From Rufibacter latericius (GTDB lineage: Bacteria; Bacteroidota; Bacteroidia; Cytophagales; Hymenobacteraceae): DNA of 64,000 nt. The first letter of the stretch is position 1. Each line of letters starts with the position of its first letter. The stretch is from the NCBI RefSeq assembly GCF_003721515.1, contig NZ_RJJD01000002.1:360081-424080 (forward strand), in the 5' to 3' direction. Of this stretch, positions 1-9,770 are shown piece after piece. A program made the position numbers and the translations under genes. The notes beneath the pieces are model-generated. The model was not told the DNA's origin and searched no databases. It was given only the letters and a program-made list of their open reading frames with translations.

Positions 1-786
1 AAAATCAAAATTCTGGCCGGTCCTGAAATGCCACCGATAATAGATGGGAAGTTCTCCGTCTTTGGAGGGCCAGGAAACCTGCTGGGCCTTAATTCCGGCT
101 GTTGGCTGGCCCAGTCCTATCAGCCTACCGGTTTCGTAACTAGGAACCAGAAAGGCATGGTAAAGTACATTGGGCTCCAGTTTTCGGGAACAAAGAATTC
201 TGCTGTACACTCCGTCAGGATCTCGTTTGGCGTCTTCCTCCAGGTCATCTATGAACGTCTCAAAGGCGGTTTCTTCATGAGCCAGGTTAGAGTGCATGTG
301 GGCCCATAAATGCAACTGATCAGCAGGCGGAAGGTTCGTCTGGTCCAGGACTTTGATGGAGGGCAGTGGTTGTCTTCTGGAAGTATCCTCAAATTCTCCT
401 TCTTTTAGAACCACCAACGCCAACCAGGGTCTAAGATGATCCTTATTGGCTCCTGCCGGTGACGCGGGGGTGTATCTCCAGGGGAAGTCTTCGTCATAGA
501 ATTCAATGTAGGGCAGCAGGTTAGGTTCATAGTCAGAGATGCCCAGCAAAGGCTCCGTCCGGATGATCATGCTGTTCCGGATTCCGGTCACGTCTCCAGG
601 GCCAATCATCAGGAAATTCTTTGTAAGCTCTGGGTCCTCTTCCATTCCGTTGACCTGTACATTTATGGAGATTTCGGCCCTTTCCACGTTGGTACCGGCT
701 GTTGTTCCCAAAGTGTCTACTTCTTTTATATTCCTAGCGATCCCCCTGCGCGCCCAGGAAAGGAACTGGTATTTACCGAAACTCAT
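1..786 (-). CDS. Conserved hypothetical protein, C-terminus cut by window edge
   Basis: The minus-strand frame opens with ATG at 786 and stays open for 262 codons to base 1, so the C-terminus lies outside the window. It begins MSFGKYQFLSWARRGI and contains GPGDVTGI, then IRTEP, then FPWRYTPA followed by LRPWLALVVL. From memory, proteins with a similar arrangement of a SWxRRG start, GPGDVTG, RTxP and PW..TPA occur in distant bacteria without known function; I cannot confirm this here. There is no signal peptide or membrane segment. It starts 19 bases after the stop of the DUF6603-like gene and is probably the third gene of that operon. Function unknown. Confidence 0.8.
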   Translation of the reverse strand, partial: MSFGKYQFLSWARRGIARNIKEVDTLGTTAGTNVERAEISINVQVNGMEEDPELTKNFLMIGPGDVTGIRNSMIIRTEPLLGISDYEPNLLPYIEFYDEDFPWRYTPASPAGANKDHLRPWLALVVLKEGEFEDTSRRQPLPSIKVLDQTNLPPADQLHLWAHMHSNLAHEETAFETFIDDLEEDAKRDPDGVYSRILCSRKLEPNVLYHAFLVPSYETGRLIGLGQPTAGIKAQQVSWPSKDGELPIYYRWHFRTGQNFDF

Positions 787-805
787 AATTTCTGGGGTAA
801 GGAGT

Positions 806-3800
806 TTAAAGTGCGAGTTCGAAACTTTCTACAACCTGAATTTTATCAGCTAGTGCAGGATTGCCCTTCACAAGGGAACTGACATACTCTTTGGCTTCTG
901 CCAGGGTGCTGGCCCTATATCCACCTGCCATATCGGTTAGGGTAGATGTATCGGCAATGGCAAACCCAACAGGGTTCACCTCCACTTTGGCAGGGCTGTT
1001 GAGCGGACGGGTTTTGGTTTTAAGCCAACCAAGGTCAGATTTGGCCGCCGCCGATTGTCTGACCATATGTTTGAAGGCAAGGTCACCGATGGCGAAAAGT
1101 GCCCGGTCATCATCCTGGGTGTAATTTAACTCATAATCCATGACTACCGGATTCAGGTGGGGAATGGCCGTCAACAGTTTTCCGCTGTCTTTGAGTTTGA
1201 ACCCGCTGTCCAGCATTTCAAAGGACTTGCGCGAGAGCTTTTCGCTTTCACTTAGTTTGGTGAAATGCCCCGGTGCAAACATCTCCTTCTCCGTGTCCTT
1301 GGCCTGCTCTTCCTGGTCAATCAAAATTTTGGAAATGGTAAATTGATCTTCTTTCAGCGGGAGTAAACTGCCATACTGTTCTATCTTGTAATTAAGCGGA
1401 ATGGCCCGCTGGCTGAACCGCAACTCACCGTAAGGATACAGCACCAGCGGAGGGTTTTCCTCTTCCTCAAAACTTCGGTGCGACACTGCTTGGTGCTGCG
1501 TTTCGGGGAGTTCAGCCCGCCAGTTCCTGATGTCCTTCAGTTCACTTTTCACCTTACCTAACAGGTCTTCGGTGGACTTACCTATCTCAGTAGGACTGTC
1601 TCCCCAGGTGGCATCAAAGCCGATGGTGATATCAAAGAACAGCAGCCCATAGGTTACCTCTCCTTCCACATGCCAAGGGGTAGCCCCAGAGAGAACCCCT
1701 TTGAAATGAATGCCTTGAAGAATAGTGGAGTTTTTCCGGATGGCCAGGGTTGCCTCCAGGGCAATGGAGAAACTGAATGGGTCAAAAATGAAAATGGCAT
1801 CGAAGGCTAGCAATCCGTACAGGTTGAATCCCATGGGCCCGTAAGCCAATAACTCCAGTTTAGCCCCAAACTGCAGGGAGTTGGTAGTGATGGCGAAATA
1901 GCACTCTATGGTAAGCCGCGGATTGTTGCCACTTAGCAAAGAAAGCCCAATCCGGGCCATATCCCGGAAGGCGGAAGGCAACGTTGGAACGTTGGGGTAA
2001 TCCCGGAAATCCGGGTGGAACCCACCAACGCTGATGGCAAAAACGCTTTGATTTCCCCAGGCCACAGCAAATGCCATACTGCCCGTCAGCGGAAAACCAA
2101 CCAGCATGGAGTCAAAAAGCTGGGCCTCGAAATAGATGAACTGGTTCTGGAAGTCTACTACACCCAGGAAATTAACTTGGAGTTTGAGCAGAGCCGCTTC
2201 TTCGGTGGGGAGTTTGGTGCTGATGACGCCCAAAATCAGAATCTTGGGATCTGGTATCTCCAGCATAAGGCCTAGTTCAATTTTAATGAGGGCGGGCGTT
2301 CCCCAGCCTATCTTCGCCATCAGGCCAATTAAAAACTGACCTTCCCGAATGGGGAAAATCTGTTTCAGGTCGCTGATGATCCTGGGTACGTTTCCAATCA
2401 CATCCTCAGGGAACAGCACACTTTTGATGGCATTGGTCCGGAGCCCTAACCGGAGGGGCTCTACCTGTACGGTTCGGTTAAGCCCTAACAAGCCCCCCAC
2501 CCCTAATAAGGTGAAACCAAAACCCAGTTGCAGGGGAGAAAACTCGGCGGTGATGATCACCATCATGGAAAAGCCTTTGGAGCCATCTGGCATGATGGTG
2601 TTGATCAACCCTACCGCTTTCAGGGTGAAGATTTCCTTGAACTGTAACTCCAGGGACCCAAAGTACTCGCCCCGGGGCTCATCTATGTACAGGAAGCCGC
2701 CCCCTTTGATCACCTCCGCGTTGACTTTGACCCCTACTCCGTTGGGCATTTTGATGCTGGGAAAAAGGTCATAGCCGGCAAGGCCGCCGTTATCGGCTCG
2801 TTTTTCCATTTCCAGGTTTATTCCCAGGCGGCTCACGGCCAAGGTCAGCACCGGTCCGAATTTCAGCCAAAAGTCCAGTGACGTTTCCAGCACCATTTTA
2901 TCAAAACTGCCCTGAACCCCGGTCTTTACATTGAGCACCTCCAGCCCCATGACATTGCCAAGGTTCTTATGTAAAGGCAACCGCAGGTCAATAGCGTTTA
3001 GGATCATTTTGGCCAAACCGGCAACTAAACCGTCCTCGCCCTCTCCACTGGAAGCGGCTCCCCCGCCGTCGGCGCCCTCCCTGGAAAGCGCCGAAGTTGT
3101 GGTGCCTGTTTTGGCAGGTGTGCCGGCGCTGCTATCCCCGAAAAAGAAGTTGCGCTTAAGTGAATAGCCAAAAGAGAGCGGTATTTTCTCTTCTATTTTC
3201 TCGGGAAGTTTGTCAAAAGGGAAACCGGTGAGGCCGCCCCTTCCAAAGAAAAAAGGCATCTCTGATTTGAAATACAGGACAAAGTCATCTGGGGTAATCT
3301 TGAAGCCCAGACCATACGTACCAAAGCCGATTTTAACCGCGGGTTGGTTGAACAGAGACCACATGGACGGTTTGCTGCGTTCATGCTTGAATTCAACGCC
3401 TATCTTGTTGTTGCCTCCTAATCCTTTATCGGGCAGGTTGCCAATCCGGAAGATTCCTTCTCCGGCAGCGTCAAATGTCACGGATTTACCCTCGCTTACC
3501 GGAAGATTGTAATCCAAATCCCCAGATTGGTTCACCACCAGAGAAAGGCCGCCATGGTCACCGGGAACCCAGGTGAGGGTATTGTAGAGCGTCGTTTCTG
3601 CTTTTTCTGCCGGAATGATGGTGATGGAATAACTGAGGGTACGGTCTGTGATATTGTCTGCCACCGGCGTAGTAGAGGTTTTCACGCCCTCAAACCCGTA
3701 CCAGGATTCTATCTGCACGTTTTCAATCCCGTATTTCTCCAAAACCAGCTTATCCAGAACAAAGAAGCCTGAGCCAAGCAGCAGAAAGATGCAATCTGAA

Positions 3801-4342
3801 ACGGTTTTCGCATCTTCCTCGGTGGCAAACTTGTCAAACCCTTGGCCCAACCGCTTGAAATACCCGATGAGAATGTCTTTGACAAACTTAACGGAGCCTC
3901 CTTCCGCCGCCGTTTGCCGCCCCAGAACACTGATCAATTGAATGACGCTGTGGAACGTAGGTTTCCGTCTTCTTATGTAATCAATGACCAGGATATTGGT
4001 GAACGTATCCAAGGCTTCTGAACCGGCAAACTCGGGGTCGTCTTCTGAAGCGGCCGCAGCCCTGAAAAAGCCTTCCAGGCTCAGCATCAGGTGGGTCAGG
4101 TTGGCCATGGCATCTGCTAATTGGATGGCATCTACCTCTTTTTCTTCCTTCGCGATGTACCTGTCCAGGCTTTCGGTGGAAGTTGCTTCGGGGCTTTGGC
4201 CGGTGTCCTGCAACCCGAGGCTATTCAGGAATTCGGTGCGGGAGGCTGGGTCCTCCAACAACTTGATTCCGGGGGAGAGAATATCTTTTACGGTCCCGAG
4301 GATGGATTGGAAAAGGTCTTTGTCTTGCGTCTCTTCAGCCAT
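806..4342 (-). CDS. Very large DUF6603-like protein, function unknown
   Basis: This 1178-residue protein has no signal peptide. The N-terminal 200 residues look helical. The long middle section (about 330-950) is full of alternating hydrophobic and glycine-rich strands, with recurring phrases such as LGLGFKITPDD, GFGFTLLGVGGLLGLNR and GWGTPALIKIELGL. This resembles the family labelled DUF6603, which I recognise by pattern only. A low-complexity Gly/Ala/Ser linker lies near residues 410-435. The C-terminal 200 residues are charged and do not resemble the core. It lies 11 bases downstream of the PhoD-like gene and 19 bases upstream of the partial hypothetical gene. The strand-rich core could be a beta-solenoid or a barrel-like scaffold, but that is conjecture. 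Confidence 0.8.
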   Translation of the reverse strand: MAEETQDKDLFQSILGTVKDILSPGIKLLEDPASRTEFLNSLGLQDTGQSPEATSTESLDRYIAKEEKEVDAIQLADAMANLTHLMLSLEGFFRAAAASEDDPEFAGSEALDTFTNILVIDYIRRRKPTFHSVIQLISVLGRQTAAEGGSVKFVKDILIGYFKRLGQGFDKFATEEDAKTVSDCIFLLLGSGFFVLDKLVLEKYGIENVQIESWYGFEGVKTSTTPVADNITDRTLSYSITIIPAEKAETTLYNTLTWVPGDHGGLSLVVNQSGDLDYNLPVSEGKSVTFDAAGEGIFRIGNLPDKGLGGNNKIGVEFKHERSKPSMWSLFNQPAVKIGFGTYGLGFKITPDDFVLYFKSEMPFFFGRGGLTGFPFDKLPEKIEEKIPLSFGYSLKRNFFFGDSSAGTPAKTGTTTSALSREGADGGGAASSGEGEDGLVAGLAKMILNAIDLRLPLHKNLGNVMGLEVLNVKTGVQGSFDKMVLETSLDFWLKFGPVLTLAVSRLGINLEMEKRADNGGLAGYDLFPSIKMPNGVGVKVNAEVIKGGGFLYIDEPRGEYFGSLELQFKEIFTLKAVGLINTIMPDGSKGFSMMVIITAEFSPLQLGFGFTLLGVGGLLGLNRTVQVEPLRLGLRTNAIKSVLFPEDVIGNVPRIISDLKQIFPIREGQFLIGLMAKIGWGTPALIKIELGLMLEIPDPKILILGVISTKLPTEEAALLKLQVNFLGVVDFQNQFIYFEAQLFDSMLVGFPLTGSMAFAVAWGNQSVFAISVGGFHPDFRDYPNVPTLPSAFRDMARIGLSLLSGNNPRLTIECYFAITTNSLQFGAKLELLAYGPMGFNLYGLLAFDAIFIFDPFSFSIALEATLAIRKNSTILQGIHFKGVLSGATPWHVEGEVTYGLLFFDITIGFDATWGDSPTEIGKSTEDLLGKVKSELKDIRNWRAELPETQHQAVSHRSFEEEENPPLVLYPYGELRFSQRAIPLNYKIEQYGSLLPLKEDQFTISKILIDQEEQAKDTEKEMFAPGHFTKLSESEKLSRKSFEMLDSGFKLKDSGKLLTAIPHLNPVVMDYELNYTQDDDRALFAIGDLAFKHMVRQSAAAKSDLGWLKTKTRPLNSPAKVEVNPVGFAIADTSTLTDMAGGYRASTLAEAKEYVSSLVKGNPALADKIQVVESFELAL

Positions 4343-4353
4343 GGCCGTAGAAA

Positions 4354-6960
4354 TTATACCAGTTGAGGTCTCTTGGTCTCGTCTCCAATGGCTTTTAAAG
4401 AAACCATGTGCTTGATGTGCGCCCCGACTTTTCTTTCTGCCGGCTCCCGGTGTCCTTTTTTGAATAGGAATTCATGGTTGACTTTCCAGCTATCGCCGTC
4501 TGCCTCAAAGGTGATTTTACTCACGTTAGATGGCCAGACAAGCCTTCTGGAAACCCCGCTGGTGAAGGTATCCAGGTGCCGCTGCACAATTTTCTGGTAT
4601 CCGGTTTTAAGTGACTCCTGGTTTGTTGCGTCTATGTCGGTTTTGATATGTTCGTCAGGCCTTTCCCTTTCGTCGGCTAAAAACCGTAGCCTCCAACGGT
4701 AGTCGGGCTCTACATTGACATTCGCGCCGGGCTGCCAACCCGCCGTAGGGATTACCGCTCTATCCTGCCTTAATCGATTCCTGTTCCGGATGCTTACGTT
4801 CCCGGTGACGGATAAAACTTTGCTTTTCCAGCCTAGTTTTTCCAAATCTGCCCCAATTCCGGTAAAGATTTTCTGGATGATGGCGGATTTGAAAAAAGCC
4901 AGATTTTCCATCCAGATGTTTTTGGTAGCGCTGGAGGTTAGCTGCAGAATTCTGCTGGAGGGGGTAGCGTCTGTTCCTTTCCAGTAATCCAACACCGCGG
5001 TGGAGCCAAAATGAACGTCACCTGACAACAAAATGACCTTTTTATAGGTGTTCAACCGCTCAATCAGGCGCTCAAAAGCGGGCACATTGAACGCCCAGGA
5101 TTCCAAATCAAATTCAATTTCTCCGGCAACGATCCCCACCTCAGGACCCGAAGTATCTTTTATACCCACCACTGCGGCCGCGGCCGGTTGGATGAGTTCC
5201 TCAAAACTGGCCAACCCCAGCACCGGAACCGGAGAAACCACCATCACAAAAGGAGCCTCGGGATCAGGCAGGGTCTCAGGCAACTGGAGTTTGAGCTCGT
5301 CTTCGGGAATTAAGCCAGGGGGTGCGTTCAAGGAGGCGTATTCCCGGCTTGTTCTGGTGTTGAGGACATAGGTTTGAACCGGACCCGTAGGGAAGTTATA
5401 GTGCCACTTCACTTTGGAGGCTTCACTTCCCATTCCTAAAAGAACTTCCATGGGTTCAATGACCTCACTCCTTAGGGTTTGCAGCCCTGTTTGTTTGGCT
5501 ACCCGGTCGCAGTATTCCGTTGCAAGTCTAAGGAACTTTGTTCTCTCGCTTAGCGCGGAGGCATCTTCCCCCGTTTCTTCAATGGCTTTGTATTCAGCGG
5601 GTACATTTCCCCAGTCCTGGAAGACGGCGTAAGCCATTAAGCCGTTTCTGATGATATCTCGCCCCAAGGGTTTAGAGTACACCTGGTTTTTCCAGCGCTG
5701 GGTTAGGTTCCAGTCATCGGTTATTTCATGGTCATCGAAGATCATGTAGCAGGGTACATTGGCCATTACCCGGCTTACCTGAGGTAACGCTTTCGCAAAG
5801 TTGGCCACCTCCCTGAGTTCACGTTCCAGTCGGTTTCTGATTCTGGTTAGCCAGGAATTGAATTTTTCTTCAGGGGCACTTCCTTGAAGGATTTCGGTTA
5901 GCTCCTTATTGTAGACGTATTTTTTTGCCTCTCCCATCAAGTTGTCTCCATCCTTCATCAAAAAGAGAAGGTTCGGGTCATCCGCCACCCCGGATCCTTC
6001 CAGGAGGTCTTTGGCTACACTGCCGATTTTCTCTTTGGTAGGTTCTTTAATGATTTCGGCAATTCTTCGGTAAAAATCCTCGTTCCAGGACCTTAAACTC
6101 CAGGAGTTCAGATATACTCCGGCGAACTCCTCAAAACTCATGAGATGGCATCCGGCCGCCCCGCTGGTGAAACCGGCATAGGTATTGAGCAAATGCTGCC
6201 GAAGGAACGGTGGGAAAGTGACATGTTCTACCGGAAGTTCTTCTGTTTCACTGGTGTTATCTTCCCTTATAGCAATGGTTTCTTCCCCTACCCTTGACAT
6301 TCCTCCCTGGGTTCCGGCGTACCGCAACAAGATTCCCGCTACGTCATCGGCATAGATCTGGTCACCGGTCAGGAGAAGTTGCTGGGGTCTGTTTTTAATT
6401 TTGGGAGTGGTTTCCTTGTTGTATTCCTCCAGAATGGAATCCAGGTAAGCCAGGGCATCGTCGCCTTGCCCATGCATTTTCCGGCAAGACGCCTGAGCGA
6501 TGAAAAGCTCCTCGGGTTTATCTGAGGGAATGGCGAACGAAGGAAGTACGTTGGTTTTGTAGCCTAATGCTTTATTAGGCAATTTAGGAGACTCGGCATC
6601 TTCCAGCAGCCCTTCGGTGCGTAAATCTCCCTTCTCAGAAGCCTCCTGCATGTTCTCGATCAGGAGGTTATAGCTGTAGGTTTTTCCGGCTTGCAGAGGA
6701 ATGGTACCAATCTCTGCAGTGACGAGGGCTACCCAGAGATTCTTCCCGAACTGAACGGTAAGAGCTGCATTTTTGACGGTTTCAATAAGGGTTGCACTGG
6801 TGGTGGACCCAGTCTCCCCGGCGGCTTCAACCTCTACATGATCTCCGTCATATAAATTGAGCGTACAATGGAAATTACTGGAACAGGCCAGCCAAACCGA
6901 AACAGATTTTTTTTCGGTTCTCCGTAGAATAGGACCGGCAATGATTCTCGGAACTGACAT
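4354..6960 (-). CDS. PhoD-like phosphatase/metallophosphoesterase
   Basis: 868 residues. It carries the metal-binding signature of PhoD-type (calcineurin-like) phosphatases: GDQIYADD near residues 199-206, FDDHEITDDW near 408-417 and SGDVH near 646-650. These supply the Asp/His ligands. The first 100 residues look like the small beta-sandwich that precedes the catalytic domain in many PhoD proteins. Unlike classical secreted PhoD there is no Tat or Sec signal, so a cytoplasmic site is likely. Large insertions between the motifs make it longer than the usual 450-550 residues. It is the first gene of a three-gene minus-strand operon. The substrate is unknown; phosphodiesters or phosphoproteins are both possible. 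Confidence 0.88.
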   Translation of the reverse strand: MSVPRIIAGPILRRTEKKSVSVWLACSSNFHCTLNLYDGDHVEVEAAGETGSTTSATLIETVKNAALTVQFGKNLWVALVTAEIGTIPLQAGKTYSYNLLIENMQEASEKGDLRTEGLLEDAESPKLPNKALGYKTNVLPSFAIPSDKPEELFIAQASCRKMHGQGDDALAYLDSILEEYNKETTPKIKNRPQQLLLTGDQIYADDVAGILLRYAGTQGGMSRVGEETIAIREDNTSETEELPVEHVTFPPFLRQHLLNTYAGFTSGAAGCHLMSFEEFAGVYLNSWSLRSWNEDFYRRIAEIIKEPTKEKIGSVAKDLLEGSGVADDPNLLFLMKDGDNLMGEAKKYVYNKELTEILQGSAPEEKFNSWLTRIRNRLERELREVANFAKALPQVSRVMANVPCYMIFDDHEITDDWNLTQRWKNQVYSKPLGRDIIRNGLMAYAVFQDWGNVPAEYKAIEETGEDASALSERTKFLRLATEYCDRVAKQTGLQTLRSEVIEPMEVLLGMGSEASKVKWHYNFPTGPVQTYVLNTRTSREYASLNAPPGLIPEDELKLQLPETLPDPEAPFVMVVSPVPVLGLASFEELIQPAAAAVVGIKDTSGPEVGIVAGEIEFDLESWAFNVPAFERLIERLNTYKKVILLSGDVHFGSTAVLDYWKGTDATPSSRILQLTSSATKNIWMENLAFFKSAIIQKIFTGIGADLEKLGWKSKVLSVTGNVSIRNRNRLRQDRAVIPTAGWQPGANVNVEPDYRWRLRFLADERERPDEHIKTDIDATNQESLKTGYQKIVQRHLDTFTSGVSRRLVWPSNVSKITFEADGDSWKVNHEFLFKKGHREPAERKVGAHIKHMVSLKAIGDETKRPQLV

Positions 6961-7577
6961 AGAAACTTTTTAGGGGTTGCGGGTGGATGAAGTACAGAAG
7001 ACTGGTTTCTACCTTTCGCGAGGCGTTTTTGGATCAAAACACCTGTACCGTTTCAGCCGAATCGCATCGAAAACCTACTGTTTCACCTGTAGCAATTCCC
7101 CGAGGTTTCTAAGTCGGTTTTCAGTTACCGACCTTTATTATTAGATGTGAAGAGTGAAGTAAGTAAAATGTTGGGTATTAAGCAATACTTAATAAGTATT
7201 AAAACCTGAAAACCTTATAAAATACTTAGGTATTATATCGCATATCCATTCCCTTAGAAGCAAACCCAAATCTTCAAATGCCAAAAACACCTTCTACATC
7301 CAGGTAATCTCTGATTCTTTTGGATTTTTGAAGACTACTATGTTAAATAGATAACCAGATCAGCCCAGAACTGGAAGAATTCATAAACCTGAATGAAACT
7401 TTGAAAGCATTTCGCTGGAAAGTTCTTCTCGTGGTTTGCAGGTGTTTTCATCAAAACAGCCACAAAACACCTAAAGGCAAGATTGACCGGTATTTTTCAA
7501 AAGGCCGTGACACATGGTAGAGTTTGCGTAATTTTGAGGCTTCGTTTTGTCACAGACTTACCCTAGCGCATATTTAC
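6961..7577. promoter_or_regulatory. Divergent intergenic region with AATACTT palindromes
   Basis: This 617-base gap separates the minus-strand PhoD operon from the plus-strand nucleoid protein, so promoters for both probably lie here. Positions 7184-7200 form an inverted repeat AATACTT-N3-AAGTATT. A related half-match, AATAC-N4-GTATT, sits at 7221-7234, and a further GGTATTA lies at 7174-7180. Spaced palindromes sharing one half-site suggest a repressor or activator binding region. I see no gene in the gap. A degenerate copy of the dispersed palindrome is at 7437-7476. Confidence 0.45.
7437..7476. repeat. Dispersed palindromic repeat, divergent copy
   Basis: Contains GTGTTTTCATCAAAACAGCC followed by ACAAAACACC, matching the family pattern of two GTTTTC/GAAAAC arms and flanking AAAAC. 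It is the most diverged copy in the window and the only one lying in a divergent rather than a downstream gap. Confidence 0.5.
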
Positions 7578-8618
7578 ATGAAATTTGACACCGCCTCGCT
7601 TACACGACTTTCCATTCACCATGTGGGCAACAAAGGATTGGAACAGAAAGTAACCTTGTCAGAGAATGAGTTCGATTTTGGCGATGGCCTCACCCAAAAA
7701 TTAGAGAAGTTCTTCCTGGGGAAATTCGTGCAGGCGCACGAGCGGTTCAAATTCAGCCACCCGTCTTCGTTGCAGTTTAATGAAGTCTACAGCTACGCCG
7801 AGAACATCTTCGCCGACAAAGAGGCTTTCCATGAGAACACCCGCAACATTGCGCGCCATCTTTTTGAGAACACCACTCACCCGAAAATAAAACCCGGCGA
7901 GCTGTACGTGTGCCATTTCATCAACTGTGAGATTGAGGAACGCGTGGTGGAAGCCGTTGGCATCTTCAAAACCGAGGTCAAAAGCGGGTATTTTGATGTG
8001 ACCCGCAAAAACCGCGACTTCTCCATGACCTACCTGGAGGGCATTGACAGCAACAAGTTTGACAAGGGTTGCCTCATCTTCAACACCAAACCCGAGGAAG
8101 GATTTCTGGTGGCCATTATGGACAACCAGAACCGCGGCGAGGAAGCCAAATACTGGAGTGAAAATTTCCTGGGCCTCACTCAGATCAACAACGAGTTCCA
8201 TCAGACCAATCACCTGCTCAACCTCACCAAAGAATTCATCTCTGAGCGAATGTCTGAGGAGTTTGAGGTAGAGAAAACCGACCAGATTGTGCTCTTGAAC
8301 CGATCGGTGGAATACTTCAACAAACATGAGACCTTTGACAAGGAGGAGTTCGTCACCGAGGTATTCGGGCAACCCGATCTTATTGAGTCCTTCAACAACT
8401 ATGACACCGAATATCGCCAGAATTATGACATTGAACTGGAAGACAGCTTTGACATCTCACCACAGGCCGTGAAGAAGCAGGCGCGGGTATTCAAGAGCGT
8501 GCTCAAGCTGGACAAGAACTTTCACGTATACATCCACGGAAACAAAGACATGATTGAAAAAGGCGTAGACGAAGATGGCCGCAAATACTACAAACTTTAT
8601 TTTGAGGACGAGGAGTAA
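7578..8618 (+). CDS. Nucleoid-associated protein, NdpA/YejK family
   Basis: 346 residues from the ATG at 7578; the frame is open 18 codons further upstream, but the family-like start is MKFDTASL. The protein matches the 37-kDa nucleoid-associated family (NdpA/YejK) in its opening LTRLSIHHVGNK, the central HLFENTTHPKIKPGELYV and the conserved KYWSENFLGL. The E. coli member associates with the nucleoid, and its role is unclear. Residues 270-346 are acidic and end in FEDEE. It appears monocistronic: the upstream gap is divergent, and a dispersed palindrome follows three bases after the stop. Confidence 0.87.
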   Translation: MKFDTASLTRLSIHHVGNKGLEQKVTLSENEFDFGDGLTQKLEKFFLGKFVQAHERFKFSHPSSLQFNEVYSYAENIFADKEAFHENTRNIARHLFENTTHPKIKPGELYVCHFINCEIEERVVEAVGIFKTEVKSGYFDVTRKNRDFSMTYLEGIDSNKFDKGCLIFNTKPEEGFLVAIMDNQNRGEEAKYWSENFLGLTQINNEFHQTNHLLNLTKEFISERMSEEFEVEKTDQIVLLNRSVEYFNKHETFDKEEFVTEVFGQPDLIESFNNYDTEYRQNYDIELEDSFDISPQAVKKQARVFKSVLKLDKNFHVYIHGNKDMIEKGVDEDGRKYYKLYFEDEE

Positions 8619-8620
8619 TC

Positions 8621-8657
8621 GGGTTTAAGGCTTCTTTTCAGAAAACAGGCCAAAAAC
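8621..8657. repeat. Dispersed palindromic repeat
   Basis: GGCTTCTTTTCAGAAAACAG then GCCAAAAAC, preceded by GGTTTAA. It begins three bases after the stop of the nucleoid-associated protein gene. The arms pair imperfectly around TTTTCAGAAAA. Confidence 0.75.
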
Positions 8658-8782
8658 AATGAAACTCCTCACTCCTGCTTGGCAGAAGCATTCAGGAACA
8701 CCTTGTTACCGCCTCTACTTAACCCAAATTCAAAGCTTCCACGTTATTCCGTTTACTGTCTCTTTTTGGTTAATCTTACCCT

Positions 8783-9715
8783 ATGCAACTGTTTATTTAT
8801 TCAGACCTGGATTCACAGGGTCAACGTTATTTAGAAGAAAATCTACCTCAAGGCGTAATTCCCTATTTCAGTAACGGCTCCTCAGAAGAGGAAAATAAAG
8901 GGGCTTTTACCCAAACCGAAGTTATTTTCGGGAACCCTCCCTCCTCTTGGTTTTCTCTGGACAACTCCGCCTTAAAATTCTGGCAACTTGATTCAGCCGG
9001 TTTTGACCAATACCAACAACTGCAGGTGAACGCGATTGTCTCCAACATGGGCGACTTCTTTGCCGAAGCCTGTGCCGAAACCATGGTAGCCGGAATCCTT
9101 GCTTTTTACCGCGGCTTACCGGAACTGATGCGTATTCAGCAAAAGAGTGAATGGAAAGGAAAGGCGGTACGGTTCACCCTGGAACGGCTGGGACAAAAAT
9201 CAGCGATTGTGTTAGGGGCCGGTACCATCGGCAAAGCGGTAAAGAGGATGCTTGAAGGCTTCGGAACGGAAGTGAAAATGATGGCCCGGACAAACCCAGC
9301 CGCCCATATCCACTCCAGTGAAGAACTGTTTCAGCTTTTGCCCCTAACAGACCTGGTCATCAATACCCTTCCCGGCAACCTAGATAGATATGTATCGGCG
9401 GAATTCCTGGAACAGATGAAAAAAGGCAGCCTGTACGCAAACGTGGGTCGCGGTAACACCACCGATGAAGAAGCCTTGATAGCTGCCCTGAAATCGGGGC
9501 ATTTGGCGGGAGCGGTTTTGGATGTCACCCAGGTTGAACCGTTGCCTAAAGAAAGCCCGCTTTGGGGTTTGGAGAACGTCATCCTCACCCAGCACACCGG
9601 CGGCGGACAAGCCCAGGAAACGCAAGGTAAAATTGACCGGTTCCTCTCCAATCTACAACATTACATATCCGGGCAGCAAGTAGCAGATCAGATTACACTA
9701 GGTCAGGGGTATTAG
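8783..9715 (+). CDS. D-2-hydroxyacid dehydrogenase (NAD(P)-dependent)
   Basis: 310 residues. The Rossmann signature GAGTIG lies near residues 142-147. The catalytic set of the D-2-hydroxyacid dehydrogenase family is present: Arg in NVGRGNTTDEEALI, Glu in VLDVTQVEPLP and His in LTQHTGGG. It is closest in style to the glyoxylate/hydroxypyruvate reductase-like branch, which interconverts 2-oxoacids and D-2-hydroxyacids. The exact substrate cannot be read from sequence. No signal peptide, so cytoplasmic. The ATG at 8783 fits the family N-terminus. The gene is probably transcribed alone, with dispersed palindromes on both sides. Confidence 0.88.
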   Translation: MQLFIYSDLDSQGQRYLEENLPQGVIPYFSNGSSEEENKGAFTQTEVIFGNPPSSWFSLDNSALKFWQLDSAGFDQYQQLQVNAIVSNMGDFFAEACAETMVAGILAFYRGLPELMRIQQKSEWKGKAVRFTLERLGQKSAIVLGAGTIGKAVKRMLEGFGTEVKMMARTNPAAHIHSSEELFQLLPLTDLVINTLPGNLDRYVSAEFLEQMKKGSLYANVGRGNTTDEEALIAALKSGHLAGAVLDVTQVEPLPKESPLWGLENVILTQHTGGGQAQETQGKIDRFLSNLQHYISGQQVADQITLGQGY

Positions 9716-9733
9716 TCACCTAAAGACAGACCC

Positions 9734-9770
9734 TTGGTTAAGCTGCTTTTCAGAAAACAAGCCCTAAAAC
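9734..9770. repeat. Dispersed palindromic repeat
   Basis: GGTTAAGCTGCTTTTCAGAA then AACAAGCCCTAAAAC, about 20 bases after the dehydrogenase stop. It is a clear family member with the TTTTCAGAAAACA core. Confidence 0.75.

Noticed and set aside
7701..8372. Long minus-strand open frame of 223 codons opposite the nucleoid-associated protein gene
   Set aside because: It lies entirely inside a gene with strong family similarity on the other strand, and its composition is that of an antisense shadow.
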